NCBI GenBank assembly: GCA_009746045.1
Contig: RPFO01000253.1
Location: 1,394,888 to 1,458,887 of the forward strand
Direction of reading: 5' to 3'
Source of the DNA: Mesostigma viride
Lineage: Eukaryota; Streptophyta; Mesostigmatophyceae; Mesostigmatales; Mesostigmataceae
Length of the DNA: 64,000 nt
Shown: piece by piece, positions 10,943 to 18,999 of the stretch
Layout of the letters: every line of letters begins with the position of its first letter
Numbering within the stretch: position 1 is the first letter of the stretch
Made by a program: the position numbers and the translations under genes
Notes under the pieces: model-generated
Told to the model about the DNA's origin: nothing
The model's input: only the letters and a program-made list of their open reading frames with translations
The model's database searches: none

Positions 10943-11039
10943 GAGAGATTTGACATGGCTCTGTATAGAGGTTTATAGCTGGGCGTTTGCTTTGGTTTGA
11001 GTGATTTCACTCTGCTGTAAGTAATTATATTTTTAATAT
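10943..11039 (+). repeat. LINE-like 3' tail, copy 2 (flank of viral element A)
   Basis: Second copy of the tail. In copy 1 the TTTTAATATATA end continues into TGCATGC; here it continues into the viral TIR. Viral element A therefore appears inserted at an AT-rich TATATA site inside this tail. Confidence 0.65.
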
Positions 11040-11136
11040 ATATAACCCCTCATTGAGTGATGGGGCCGTGTGGGGTACCGGGGAGCCATTCTTGAGTGAT
11101 GATGGCTGAGTGATAAATTGAGTGATAAAATATTGG
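11040..11136 (+). repeat. Left TIR of element A
   Basis: Starts ATATAACCCCTC and contains four TGAGTGAT words in one orientation. Its reverse complement is found at 45594-45692 with a few differences (GGTACCGGGG against GGTATACCTGGG, and one C/T change). An identical copy opens element B. Confidence 0.9.
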
Positions 11137-11306
11137 GGTTCTGGTTTGCTACTAACACCTGTCACATCGCAGCCACGCCTTCCCGACACCTACCAACCCC
11201 GGCTCAGTGGTCGCGGGGTTTAGGGTGTCATAGAAATGCTGGCGTCTGTCACCGGTCACCCACAAAACCCATACCTGCATTAACATGTGAGACATGGTTC
11301 TCATAT

Positions 11307-11368
11307 GGGGGAAAATTGGCCAGATAATTTGATAGAAGTGCTAATCTTTCTCTGGCCAATTTTCCCCC
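11307..11368. repeat. Subterminal hairpin, left side of A
   Basis: Perfect 18-bp stem: GGGGGAAAATTGGCCAGA pairs with TCTGGCCAATTTTCCCCC across a 26-nt loop. The whole hairpin, including the loop, recurs reverse-complemented at 44499-44560. It may be a replication or resolution site. Confidence 0.9.
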
Positions 11369-11451
11369 TCTCTCACAAACCCTCAACAAACAAGCAAACA
11401 ATCTCACAAACCCACCGCATCACTGACCGCGCTTGGATGATGGCTTTGTTG

Positions 11452-11829
11452 TCAATCGCCTCTCAGGAGCTGCAGTCGTTCCTTCACTTGGTCAAACGTC
11501 GACGAGGAAATGGATTGTCTGCCGGTGACGCAGCCGGCCATTATGGACACAACAACCAAGTCCTCGCACGCCTTGATAATTTCGTCCAGAGTCGAGTCGT
11601 CTTTCAAGGCGCACACAGCAGCCGATGAGAAGATTCGTGGATCGTCTAGTTGGTCTAATTCGAGATTGTAATTGTCCTCGTACGGGTCGGGCTTTCCGGC
11701 GACAGTGCAAGAAACTCGCGCGACTTCTGCGGCGTTGACGGACCGCTGCGTACCGCTCTGGATGTACCCGCCACTGCCCGGTTTGCAGGCCTCGATGCAG
11801 TTGAGAATGTCATTCATGGTCACGAACAT
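11452..11829 (-). CDS. Conserved viral protein of unknown function, 125 aa
   Basis: Last gene of the leftward virion block, next to the hairpin and TIR. The product is mostly acidic, with three Cys (one in EACKPG), and no membrane segment or known motif. Its start is supported by an upstream ATCTCACAT...CTATAA motif about 30 nt before the ATG. The copy in element B (46105-46482) has the same translation, so the frame is under no visible decay. Function unknown; association with virion genes is positional. Confidence 0.65.
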   Translation of the reverse strand: MFVTMNDILNCIEACKPGSGGYIQSGTQRSVNAAEVARVSCTVAGKPDPYEDNYNLELDQLDDPRIFSSAAVCALKDDSTLDEIIKACEDLVVVSIMAGCVTGRQSISSSTFDQVKERLQLLRGD

Positions 11830-11925
11830 ATCGGAAACGTTTTATAGATTCATGTGAGATAATTTATTAATCAAAATACGATAACAGACACCATTTACAC
11901 TGAGTCATTACGCGTTAAATCCTGT

Positions 11926-12438
11926 CTACTTGTGATGGCATTTACACGAGTCAAATCCGCGGACTTTCTCGAAACGCAAGATGCACACAAACGATCTGAA
12001 ACTCCCCACTGGTTTGTAGTTGTCGGTGTCCTCTGCCTCTCTGTCGATGTGAACTAGACCGATCACCAACTGTCCTCCGTGCCTGAACAGGTACGGGTCC
12101 TTGAGGTTATAGAACGAATGCGCGTTTGGCGAGAATTCGTAAAGGGGGATCCCTTCTCCACCGATCTCCATCTGCTCAGAGCACAGGACGACGCATTCCC
12201 CTGGGTTTTGCTCGCCTCCCAAGAAACTAGGAGACACGAGGCCGATAACCTTGTAATTATCGCGGTTCTCGACGAAATCAAATCCAACCCAATGAGCGCC
12301 ACCGCGCCAGGTGCTGTCGATGACAGGAGCGCGTGGGTCTGGTTTGACGTTGAAATAACACAGCCCGGTTCTGCCGTCAATCGTCGGCGTCATCCCTTTG
12401 AAGTCGATGACGTATTGGTAATACGTTGGATAGTCCAT
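11926..12438 (-). CDS. Conserved viral protein of unknown function, 170 aa
   Basis: Begins MDYPTYYQYV. The middle is rich in beta-type residues (GAHWVGFDFVENRDNYKVIG) and Gly, and the end has a CKCHHK Cys/His cluster. The predicted product looks like a soluble beta-rich protein, possibly a virion or host-interaction factor. It follows the fibre gene by 43 nt in the same direction. An ATTATCTCTCGTAAGAGG motif sits about 25 nt upstream of the ATG. The element B copy differs by one residue (I to N at residue 11). No family recognised. Confidence 0.65.
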   Translation of the reverse strand: MDYPTYYQYVIDFKGMTPTIDGRTGLCYFNVKPDPRAPVIDSTWRGGAHWVGFDFVENRDNYKVIGLVSPSFLGGEQNPGECVVLCSEQMEIGGEGIPLYEFSPNAHSFYNLKDPYLFRHGGQLVIGLVHIDREAEDTDNYKPVGSFRSFVCILRFEKVRGFDSCKCHHK

Positions 12439-12481
12439 GGCTTTGTTACCTCTTACGAGAGATAATAGTTCAATCGACTAT

Positions 12482-14950
12482 CTACGCTGGTATGTCGGCA
12501 GGCGTGCCCCATTTGTGCACTAGGTAACCTCGGATCGTCTCGAGCTCGGCCGCGGTCTTGGCGGTGCTATAGATCAGGATCTCGCCGGTCCATCCGTCCC
12601 AGTTACGAGTGCTCCAATCTATATCAGCGCCAACACAGATCCTTCCTGGATTCTGTACCGCCGTACCGGTGTACGCCCCACCATCTCTACCATCAAATCT
12701 GGTAATGGACGTTTTTGGCGTGCTTCCTAGGTCACACGACACTGCCATCACGTGCGCCCGGCCGTCGTAAAACTCTGCATTCGTGCAGATCGGTTGATTG
12801 GCTCCGTCCGCGCCCAAAAGCGCATAAAACTTGTAATCGTCGCAATTGTTGCAGATGCCCAGTCCGTAATTGCTTTGAGCACCTACAACGAGGCCTTTCA
12901 TGCTAGCACCTGACCCGCGAGGGTAAACACTCGGGGTGTTTGATTTTGCGACGACGATCATAGTGTTTTGCGGACGACCCCAGAAAAACCCATCGCTCTG
13001 GAGCCCGTTACGCAAACTGTAACTGAATTGAAGAGACCGCTTAGAGTTTAAGCTAGTGTCGTCGATGGTCGGCGCATTTGTGGTGAAGCACAATAGGTGC
13101 TGGGTCCCCTTCTTGTCTTTCATGCCTCTTACTGAAGTCGTGGCGAGCGTGGTCAAATTGGTGTCGCTGTACAGCGTCGACGAATCCGTGGGGTCGTACC
13201 ACGCGTACAGGGCCGGGTCGTTGGCGGGGTTGTATGGAGTGAACGTGAACGTCAGCTGGTTCGCGGCGATGTTGAGTTTTCCGGACGATGTCTGGGCCGT
13301 GCCAGCCGCCACGTTTACGGTCGTCGGCGAGTAGGCGGTCGTGGGCGTGACCGTGATTGTGTACGTGGTTCCACTGCCCGAGAAATCCGTGACGGACCCG
13401 TTGGTCACCGCGACGTCCCCGGACGTGAAGCCCGTGACGGATTCGGAGAAGGTGGCGGTAACGGTGACAGGGCTGGTCGTCGGGGTCGCGGTGGAAGTGG
13501 TGAGGCCGACGGTGAGACGAATCGTTGGCGGAGTGCCCCACTTGTTCACGAGGTACCCGCGGATCAGCTCCAACTCGGCGGAGGTCTTGGCGGTGTTGTA
13601 TATCAGAATCTCGCCGATCCACCCGTCGAATGCGCGGACCGCGTTAATCGAATCGCCTCCAACTGCGAGACTGCCGGTGAACGTTACGGGATCTGACCCG
13701 CCAGCCGCGTTTGCGGTACGCCCGTCGAATCCGGTTATGAAAGTGTTCAATACCGTGTCCACCGAAAGCGCGAGGACGTGCTGCGTGTTGTCAAATAAAT
13801 CAGGTCTTGATGCCATTGTGACGTATATCTGGGTTGACGAAGGACCCGTTGTCGCGGCTATGACTTGTTGCGACGTCACCTGGTACACGAATCGATTCGA
13901 CCTCGTCGCGGTACTCCCAATCATGTAGCCTCTGGTGACGTCCGTGGTACCGGGATTGTTGGTGTCGGGGTAGGTAGCGGTCGTCAGCTGTTTTGCGACT
14001 ATCACCATGCACGACCGGGTCCCAATAGATCCCCAAAAGGTCGAGGATGATGTCAGGAGTCCCGAGCGGCTGTTGATGAAGCGGAGGGACGTCTTTCCGT
14101 TGAGCTCGGTTGTGTCCAGAATCGGGGTCAGTGCGGAATTGGACTGGGACACGTGATACCCCGAGGCCAGGTTCTTCTTGTCGTTCATCCGCAGCACGTT
14201 CCCTCCCGCGGTGCTCTGGACGGCGGTCCCCGTCGTGTTGCTGAACAGGGTGGTGCCGTCCGATGGGTCGTACCACGCGTACACGGCGGTGTCTAGGGAG
14301 GGGTCGTACGAGTAGGTGAAGCTGAGCGGCGTGGCCGCGGCGTTTCCGAACCCCGACAAGGTGTCCGTCGCGGAGTTGGCGCCCACGTTCACGGTCGTGA
14401 GGATATCGGCCATGGTGGGGGTGACGTTGAACGTGTAGGTGGTGTCGCTGACTGCCACGAAGTCGGACGCGATCCCGTTGGTCACGGTGATATCGCCGAG
14501 TACGAACCCCGTCACAGCCCTTGTAAAGGTGGCCGTCACGGGCCTGGTGGCCGGGTCTGGCGTCCGGGGCGTCAGGCTAGTCGTGGACAGAGTCACCGTT
14601 GGAGGGGGTGAGTACGTGAAGACTAATGGAGTCGAGGCTTTGTTCCGTGCCCCCTTCAAGTTGATCACTGCCCCTGCTCCGACGCCTACTGTAGTCGGCG
14701 AATATGCGGTCGTTGGCGTCACTTGGAAGGTGTACGACGCCCCGCTACCGGTCAGGTTGGCGATGGCCCCGTTGACTACGATGACATCGTCCAAGGCGAA
14801 CCCCGTGACCGGCTGGCTGAACGTCGCTGTAACTGTAATTGGAGACGCGCTAGGATATGTTCCGGTTGTGGTCGTTAATGTTATGGAAGGCGCAACAACG
14901 CGCTTCTTTTTATTAATCAAAGCAGGACATACACCGTAATCGAAAGACAT
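12482..14950 (-). CDS. Fibre/adhesin with Ig-like and LamG-like domains, 822 aa
   Basis: Domains in order: Ig-like repeats at about residues 22-112 and 113-208, each with the TVTATFSxxVTGFxxxDxxVxNG core typical of bacterial Big_12-type Ig domains. A LamG/concanavalin-like domain follows at about 210-455, ending FDGWIGEILIYNTAKTSAEL. A third Ig-like repeat lies at about 460-555. A second LamG-like domain runs to the end with the matching WDGWTGEILIYSTAKTAAEL. No signal peptide or membrane segment is seen. Such Ig/lectin chains are typical of virion fibres or surface adhesins, so a host-attachment role is inferred. The closest-looking sequences are bacterial, suggesting horizontal acquisition. 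The frame is intact here but broken by a 4-nt insertion in element B. Confidence 0.75.
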   Translation of the reverse strand: MSFDYGVCPALINKKKRVVAPSITLTTTTGTYPSASPITVTATFSQPVTGFALDDVIVVNGAIANLTGSGASYTFQVTPTTAYSPTTVGVGAGAVINLKGARNKASTPLVFTYSPPPTVTLSTTSLTPRTPDPATRPVTATFTRAVTGFVLGDITVTNGIASDFVAVSDTTYTFNVTPTMADILTTVNVGANSATDTLSGFGNAAATPLSFTYSYDPSLDTAVYAWYDPSDGTTLFSNTTGTAVQSTAGGNVLRMNDKKNLASGYHVSQSNSALTPILDTTELNGKTSLRFINSRSGLLTSSSTFWGSIGTRSCMVIVAKQLTTATYPDTNNPGTTDVTRGYMIGSTATRSNRFVYQVTSQQVIAATTGPSSTQIYVTMASRPDLFDNTQHVLALSVDTVLNTFITGFDGRTANAAGGSDPVTFTGSLAVGGDSINAVRAFDGWIGEILIYNTAKTSAELELIRGYLVNKWGTPPTIRLTVGLTTSTATPTTSPVTVTATFSESVTGFTSGDVAVTNGSVTDFSGSGTTYTITVTPTTAYSPTTVNVAAGTAQTSSGKLNIAANQLTFTFTPYNPANDPALYAWYDPTDSSTLYSDTNLTTLATTSVRGMKDKKGTQHLLCFTTNAPTIDDTSLNSKRSLQFSYSLRNGLQSDGFFWGRPQNTMIVVAKSNTPSVYPRGSGASMKGLVVGAQSNYGLGICNNCDDYKFYALLGADGANQPICTNAEFYDGRAHVMAVSCDLGSTPKTSITRFDGRDGGAYTGTAVQNPGRICVGADIDWSTRNWDGWTGEILIYSTAKTAAELETIRGYLVHKWGTPADIPA

Positions 14951-14975
14951 GCTGCTGACATACTACAAACTGACA

Positions 14976-15146
14976 CTATTTTTTTGAGGTTGGCAACGGA
15001 TACTGAAATCTTGGTTCCATCAACGGGCCTTTCCTAGCCGGCAATCCAGTCGCCAGACCTTTATCAACCATCGCAGGGGTATCGAAAATCAAAGTGACTC
15101 TGTTAAACGGATTCGCTGTGTATCTCGGATCCTTAAGGTATTCCAT
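14976..15146 (-). CDS. Small conserved viral protein, 56 aa
   Basis: Short frame beginning MEYLKDPRYTANPFNRV and ending PLPTSKK, between the MCP and fibre genes. Support: the identical frame is kept in element B (49636-49806), it fills an otherwise empty gap, and an ATCTCTGATTGTAACTGTAT motif lies about 28 nt before the ATG. Pro-rich with no membrane helix. It may be a virion cement or assembly peptide, but no homologue is recognised. Confidence 0.6.
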   Translation of the reverse strand: MEYLKDPRYTANPFNRVTLIFDTPAMVDKGLATGLPARKGPLMEPRFQYPLPTSKK

Positions 15147-15152
15147 CGGGCG

Positions 15153-15174
15153 CTATACAGTTACAATCAGAGAT
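15153..15174 (-). promoter_or_regulatory. Viral promoter-like motif of the 56-aa gene
   Basis: ATCT followed 14 nt later by TATA, ending 6 nt before the start codon. It matches the motifs upstream of the MCP, primase-helicase and coiled-coil genes in layout. It overlaps the region just after the MCP stop. Confidence 0.55.
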
Positions 15175-15176
15175 TA

Positions 15177-16418
15177 TTACAGATACACGGCCGCCTGCCG
15201 CCCGGCGCCAACGTCCATCTTGGCCTCGAGCTCGCAAAAGATGTAAGAGACACTGTCGGTAATGACTTTATCTGGAGCTCCTGTGCCTTCGCGGTCGACG
15301 CGCAGAGTAACAACTGCCGCGGTCCCGCGCAGATCCAGGCCGCTTTGGTACTCGGGACCAGCGCATGGCATATTAAGGTGACAAGCCATGATAAAGTCGG
15401 ACGCTGTCCACTGCGCGGCGTCCAACCCATCTCTCACACATGAAAGGCTGTTACCCTGGTCATTGAACGCGCTAACGAGGTTCACCCACGCTTCCGTAGG
15501 ACCCATTCTATACGCGGGGGACTGATGAGACCCGTTAATATCGTATTGGTATCCGATAAGACCGTCTGCGATATGATCGAACATGGCATTATCGCCGTCA
15601 TTGTCAACGTCCTTGCCGGCAGCCACTTGAATGGCAAGAAGTTTGCTCGCAGAAGCCGACGACAGGGACGACTTAATGCTGTAGATACTCTGGGTGCCGA
15701 TCGACTGCTTCGTCGATTGCCAAGTCTTCCACCGGAAGGGCAGGGTCCCGCCTTCTGCCAGACGAGACGCGAACACCTGCCCGACGACGTCTTCCTGGAA
15801 CCGGTATACGTCTACCGAAAAGTGAATGTTATTCAGCTCGAACCCCTTACCGGCCGTTTCTGCGTGGTTCGGGATCATAACCCCGCCATCCATCAAAGTC
15901 ACACGGACCTCGATAGGCGGAAACAGGCTAAGATCAACGACCCGGGGATCTCCGCTGAGGAACCCCAGCCAGTTGTCAATTATGCCGTCGATCCCTGCCT
16001 CGTCCTCCTTAGAGGTCTTCTTCGACCACCCGGATGGGGCTTGTGCGTTCTTATATCCGAGGCCGCCGTGGACAGTGACCAGCGTGTTGAATAGCTGGCT
16101 GTAATCGTTAATCGAGTCAACGCTCTGACCGCCTACCAGAACCTCCAAACGCCTGATGATCGACGACGTATACGGAGGAAATCCGCATTTCTGGGCCGTC
16201 GTAGTCGACTTCGCGTTGAAGTACATGGAAAAGCTGTGAAGGTCCACAAACCCGCTAGTCGGCAGGCGGAGAGCCACAACCGAACCCTGCTTAATTCCAG
16301 AGTTCGTTGACAGCGTCGAGAGCTGCACACGAGACGTCGAGTGCTGGCCGAGAGCCTTTACGATGTATTGCATGGACTTCGGGATCGCGCGGTTGTACCA
16401 AGAACCATCGGATGCCAT
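15177..16418 (-). CDS. MCP: Major capsid protein, PLV type (double jelly-roll)
   Basis: The 413-aa product starting MASDGSWYNRAIPKS has the opening of PLV/Polinton capsid proteins: IKQGSVVALRLPTSGFVDLHS, then a hydrophobic-plus-basic strand region and IIRRLEVLVGGQSVDSINDY. Near the end is VVTLRVDREGTG. It would form the hexons of a small icosahedral capsid. The fold is inferred from pattern, not computed. I chose this ATG because an ATCT...TATA promoter-like motif sits 9-28 nt upstream; the open frame extends 45 codons further, but those overlap the end of the preceding gene. The element B copy differs by one residue seen (L to V, near residue 50). Confidence 0.75.
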   Translation of the reverse strand: MASDGSWYNRAIPKSMQYIVKALGQHSTSRVQLSTLSTNSGIKQGSVVALRLPTSGFVDLHSFSMYFNAKSTTTAQKCGFPPYTSSIIRRLEVLVGGQSVDSINDYSQLFNTLVTVHGGLGYKNAQAPSGWSKKTSKEDEAGIDGIIDNWLGFLSGDPRVVDLSLFPPIEVRVTLMDGGVMIPNHAETAGKGFELNNIHFSVDVYRFQEDVVGQVFASRLAEGGTLPFRWKTWQSTKQSIGTQSIYSIKSSLSSASASKLLAIQVAAGKDVDNDGDNAMFDHIADGLIGYQYDINGSHQSPAYRMGPTEAWVNLVSAFNDQGNSLSCVRDGLDAAQWTASDFIMACHLNMPCAGPEYQSGLDLRGTAAVVTLRVDREGTGAPDKVITDSVSYIFCELEAKMDVGAGRQAAVYL

Positions 16419-16426
16419 GAGAGCGT

Positions 16427-16446
16427 TGTATACCAGTTGCTTAGAT
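16427..16446 (-). promoter_or_regulatory. MCP promoter-like motif
   Basis: Read leftward: ATCTAAGCAACTGGTATACA. The primase-helicase gene 24 kb away has ATCTAAGCTACAGGTATACA at the same distance from its ATG, 18 of 20 bases identical. Inferred to be a viral promoter. Confidence 0.7.
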
Positions 16447-16455
16447 AATTTCTGG

Positions 16456-16744
16456 CTAGTGGAGGAACTGGCCCAAAAGCGGGTTTGCGGCCTTGTGCGC
16501 GTCGACCTTACGCTCGAGAGAAGACAGCGCATCCAGTCCGGTTTTCGCGACACGGTACGCCGTCCCGAGGACCGGGGACGCCTCGATCAACTTGCTCGGG
16601 ACAATGATGCCCAAGAGCCGAATCGGCAGCACCCGCGGCCGCCTTCACAAGTCGCGCGCCATGTCCCACTTTCCTAATAGCGTCGCCCGCCACATGTCCG
16701 ATCTTTCGCACGGTGTTGACAACCTTTCCGAAATCGAGCTTCAT
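16456..16744 (-). pseudogene. Small amphipathic virion-type protein, frameshifted in A
   Basis: Starts MKLDFGKVVNTVRKIGHVAG and has alternating basic and small hydrophobic residues, suggesting amphipathic helices (compare membrane-active minor capsid proteins of adenovirus-like capsids; analogy only). Against element B there is a 4-nt insertion at about 16603-16610, after which the frame is lost. In the B version the frame would continue to the stop at 16456, for 94 aa. It begins 4 nt inside the penton gene and ends 37 nt before the MCP start, so it belongs to the capsid cluster. Confidence 0.6.
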
Positions 16745-17126
16745 TCGTCCTCGTCGTCGTTTATAACAGCATGCTGAGATATCTTTCTGGCGGGCAGGAC
16801 TTCCCCGCCCAGCGCCATGTACCGCAGGACGCTCGCGATCTTTCGCGACTCGACGCCCATCGCCTTTTGGGGCGATATCCGGAAACTGAGCTGGACGACC
16901 CAGTCACTATACAACTGAACCGGCACGTCGTCCTCGTCCAGCAGGCGGAGGCTGATACCACGCGGAGAGTCCCTCATATGCTGCCATAGCGGAGTCTGCG
17001 CCTGCCACACGATCGGTTCGAGGAATTTACTGAGATTGGGACAGCACGCCAACAGGCCCCCATAGACAGCCCCGTGAGTCGCGGACACGACATTCCCTCG
17101 CACTATGTCGGCGTACACGTAGACGG
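16741..17126 (-). pseudogene. Penton-like minor capsid protein, C-terminal part
   Basis: C-terminal 128 codons of the gene whose N-terminal part is at 24050-24521. The uninterrupted version is in element B (59887-60744). This part carries SLRLLDEDDVPVQLYSDWVV, resembling the terminal strands of Polinton/PLV penton-type single jelly-roll proteins. Retro1 separates the two parts, with CTCTC duplicated at the junction. As it stands in A the gene cannot give a full-length product. Confidence 0.7.
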
Positions 17127-17131
17127 CTCTC

Positions 17132-17732
17132 TGTTATATTGTGGGCTCGCAGTCACATAAAGTATTGGAATTTGGTTATGCTCGGAATTGGCTAAGTCCG
17201 GACGTCAACCGGCAGCGCCGCGCTGAGGTTTATTTGCTGGGCCGGCGGTCAGTGGGAATTTATGTGTACGGTCAGGCAACGGGTCGTAGGTTCTGGCTGT
17301 GGGCTATTTTGGGTTCTGGCCATTACCGTTCGTTCCGTGGGCAACCTTGGTTCCGTACCGTTTGTCCAGGCAAGCAGTGGGGAGGATCTCGGTTGCGGTG
17401 CGTTATGTTGTGGAGTGTCGTTTGGGAATTATGTTGGTGTATTTCGGTTGGTTTGTACTTGGGTACGTTCTCAGGCCCACGCCGTTGCTCAGCGTTGGGT
17501 GAAGCCACAGAGCTACTCGCAGTGATGACCTACAGCGGAGCATTGAGTCAAAGCTGTTTGGCGGCGTGAAAGGCCGACACGCAGGAGAAAGCTTTGAATC
17601 ACGTTGCAGCAAATGCTGTCAATGGCCGACGTTGTCGACATGTCCGGGGCTGGGCGCTGAGCGAGTAATCTATTTGTTACGTCTTTTTTATTATTCGGAA
17701 ATACAATACACTTAAAGAATTTTATTTTAACA
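17132..17732 (+). repeat. Retro1 5' LTR
   Basis: 601 bp, begins TGTTATATTG and ends TTTTAACA. The sequence just inside (TGTACTAGGTTGGGG) does not start with TGG, so the primer-binding site is not the common tRNA-3'-end type. Confidence 0.95.
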
Positions 17733-17769
17733 TGTACTAGGTTGGGGCCGTAATTTTACAGCATAAAAC

Positions 17770-18999
17770 ATGGCAGCGTCAGCTGGGAGAAAACGGAAAG
17801 CAATTCATAGTGATCCGTCGACATGGGCCGCTGACCTACGAGCTGAAAAGGATCTGTTAGAACTATTTCGAAAGCGTGTGGGAACCCTTGCTAGCGACGC
17901 ACCCACGCTCGTAGTGCGTGACTATATAGAGAGAATAGAGGCTTTTCTGAAGGACCATGGTGAGAAGATCAGCAGTGTTTATTCGCTTTTCCGAGATGCC
18001 GGTTTGCTGAGCTGCGACAATTTCATTCTCGCATTTACTCTTCGAGCATGCAAGGATGAGAAGGTAAAACGGCGTCACATCCCAGGTAAGCTGCGTGAGG
18101 CGTTGTTGGAGTCGAAGGAGGGCACGACCTCTAGGCTATGCAGCATTTACACCTGGGTGCCACAACGGCCTTACTCACTCGATTTACTCAGCCTTCGCAA
18201 TTTGCGGAATGAGTCTGTGCTCAATGGACTAGAGGTGTCTGAGACAGCGGTGATAGACCGTTACGTGAGGATGGCCAAGGACCTGAATTTCCAGACTGTG
18301 ATGGGAGCCCTGCGTGCAGGCCAAGCCAAGGATGACCTTACCAAGGCAATAGAGATCATTACCGGCCTGGTAGAAGGGGAGGAGAGGGACATGATTGCAC
18401 AGCTGAGAGCCCAGGGCAAGCTGACCGAGTCTGGGTTGATGGCCCCTGCCCCTCCCCCAGCCGCTCCCAATTCTGTGCCCCTCCCTGCACCCTCTGTGCC
18501 AAGCACTGTTACCTCTGCCAAGCCACAGGATGCAACGGGCAAGGTTGCCGGTGTCAACAACAGCAAGCCTGCTGGAGTAGGCAACGGTGGCAAGCAGCGT
18601 GGTGGAGGCCGTGCCCGTGGTGGCGGGCGCGGTGGCAGACGTGGGCTGTGGCAGGGCAGGCCATTGGTGCAGCAGCAGAGACAGCAGCAGCATTATGCCC
18701 CAGCACAGCAGGCAATACAGCCGCATTATGCTTCACAGCCGCCGCAGCCGCAGCAGCAGTTTGCACAGCAGCAGCAACAGCGGCAGCCACAGAGGCAGGA
18801 GTCTGGTGCATGCTTCATATGCGGGAGAAAGGGTCACCTGGCACGCACATGCTACAATAGGCACGCTGACAGCATGCCAGCTCGCAGCAATAGCAATGCA
18901 CAGGGCCCTGCCGTGTGTAACCGCTGCAAGCAGCCAGGACACTTTGCACGTGACACGCACCTGTGCCCGGCGGCCCAGAGTGGGGGCCGTAGGCAGTGA
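17770..18999 (+). CDS. gag: Retro1 Gag, 409 aa
   Basis: N-terminal helical capsid-like region (residues about 1-225), a Pro/Ala-rich linker, an RGG-like Arg/Gly stretch, then Gln-rich repeats. Two CCHC zinc knuckles follow near the C-terminus: CFICGRKGHLARTC and CNRCKQPGHFARDTHLC. It would package the element RNA in cytoplasmic particles. The frame ends CAG-TGA-CTA; the codons after TGA stay open in the same frame into integrase. The UGA-CUA context is a known leaky stop in several RNA viruses, so readthrough is a plausible way to make Gag-Pol. Confidence 0.85.
   Translation: MAASAGRKRKAIHSDPSTWAADLRAEKDLLELFRKRVGTLASDAPTLVVRDYIERIEAFLKDHGEKISSVYSLFRDAGLLSCDNFILAFTLRACKDEKVKRRHIPGKLREALLESKEGTTSRLCSIYTWVPQRPYSLDLLSLRNLRNESVLNGLEVSETAVIDRYVRMAKDLNFQTVMGALRAGQAKDDLTKAIEIITGLVEGEERDMIAQLRAQGKLTESGLMAPAPPPAAPNSVPLPAPSVPSTVTSAKPQDATGKVAGVNNSKPAGVGNGGKQRGGGRARGGGRGGRRGLWQGRPLVQQQRQQQHYAPAQQAIQPHYASQPPQPQQQFAQQQQQRQPQRQESGACFICGRKGHLARTCYNRHADSMPARSNSNAQGPAVCNRCKQPGHFARDTHLCPAAQSGGRRQ

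Noticed and set aside
13341-13928. Rightward frames of up to 195 aa across the fibre gene, repeated in element B
   Set aside because: Shadows of the fibre gene caused by biased codon use; no start context or motif.
16419-16553. Longer MCP start giving 458 aa
   Set aside because: The extra codons overlap the end of the small amphipathic gene in another frame and lie upstream of the promoter-like motif.
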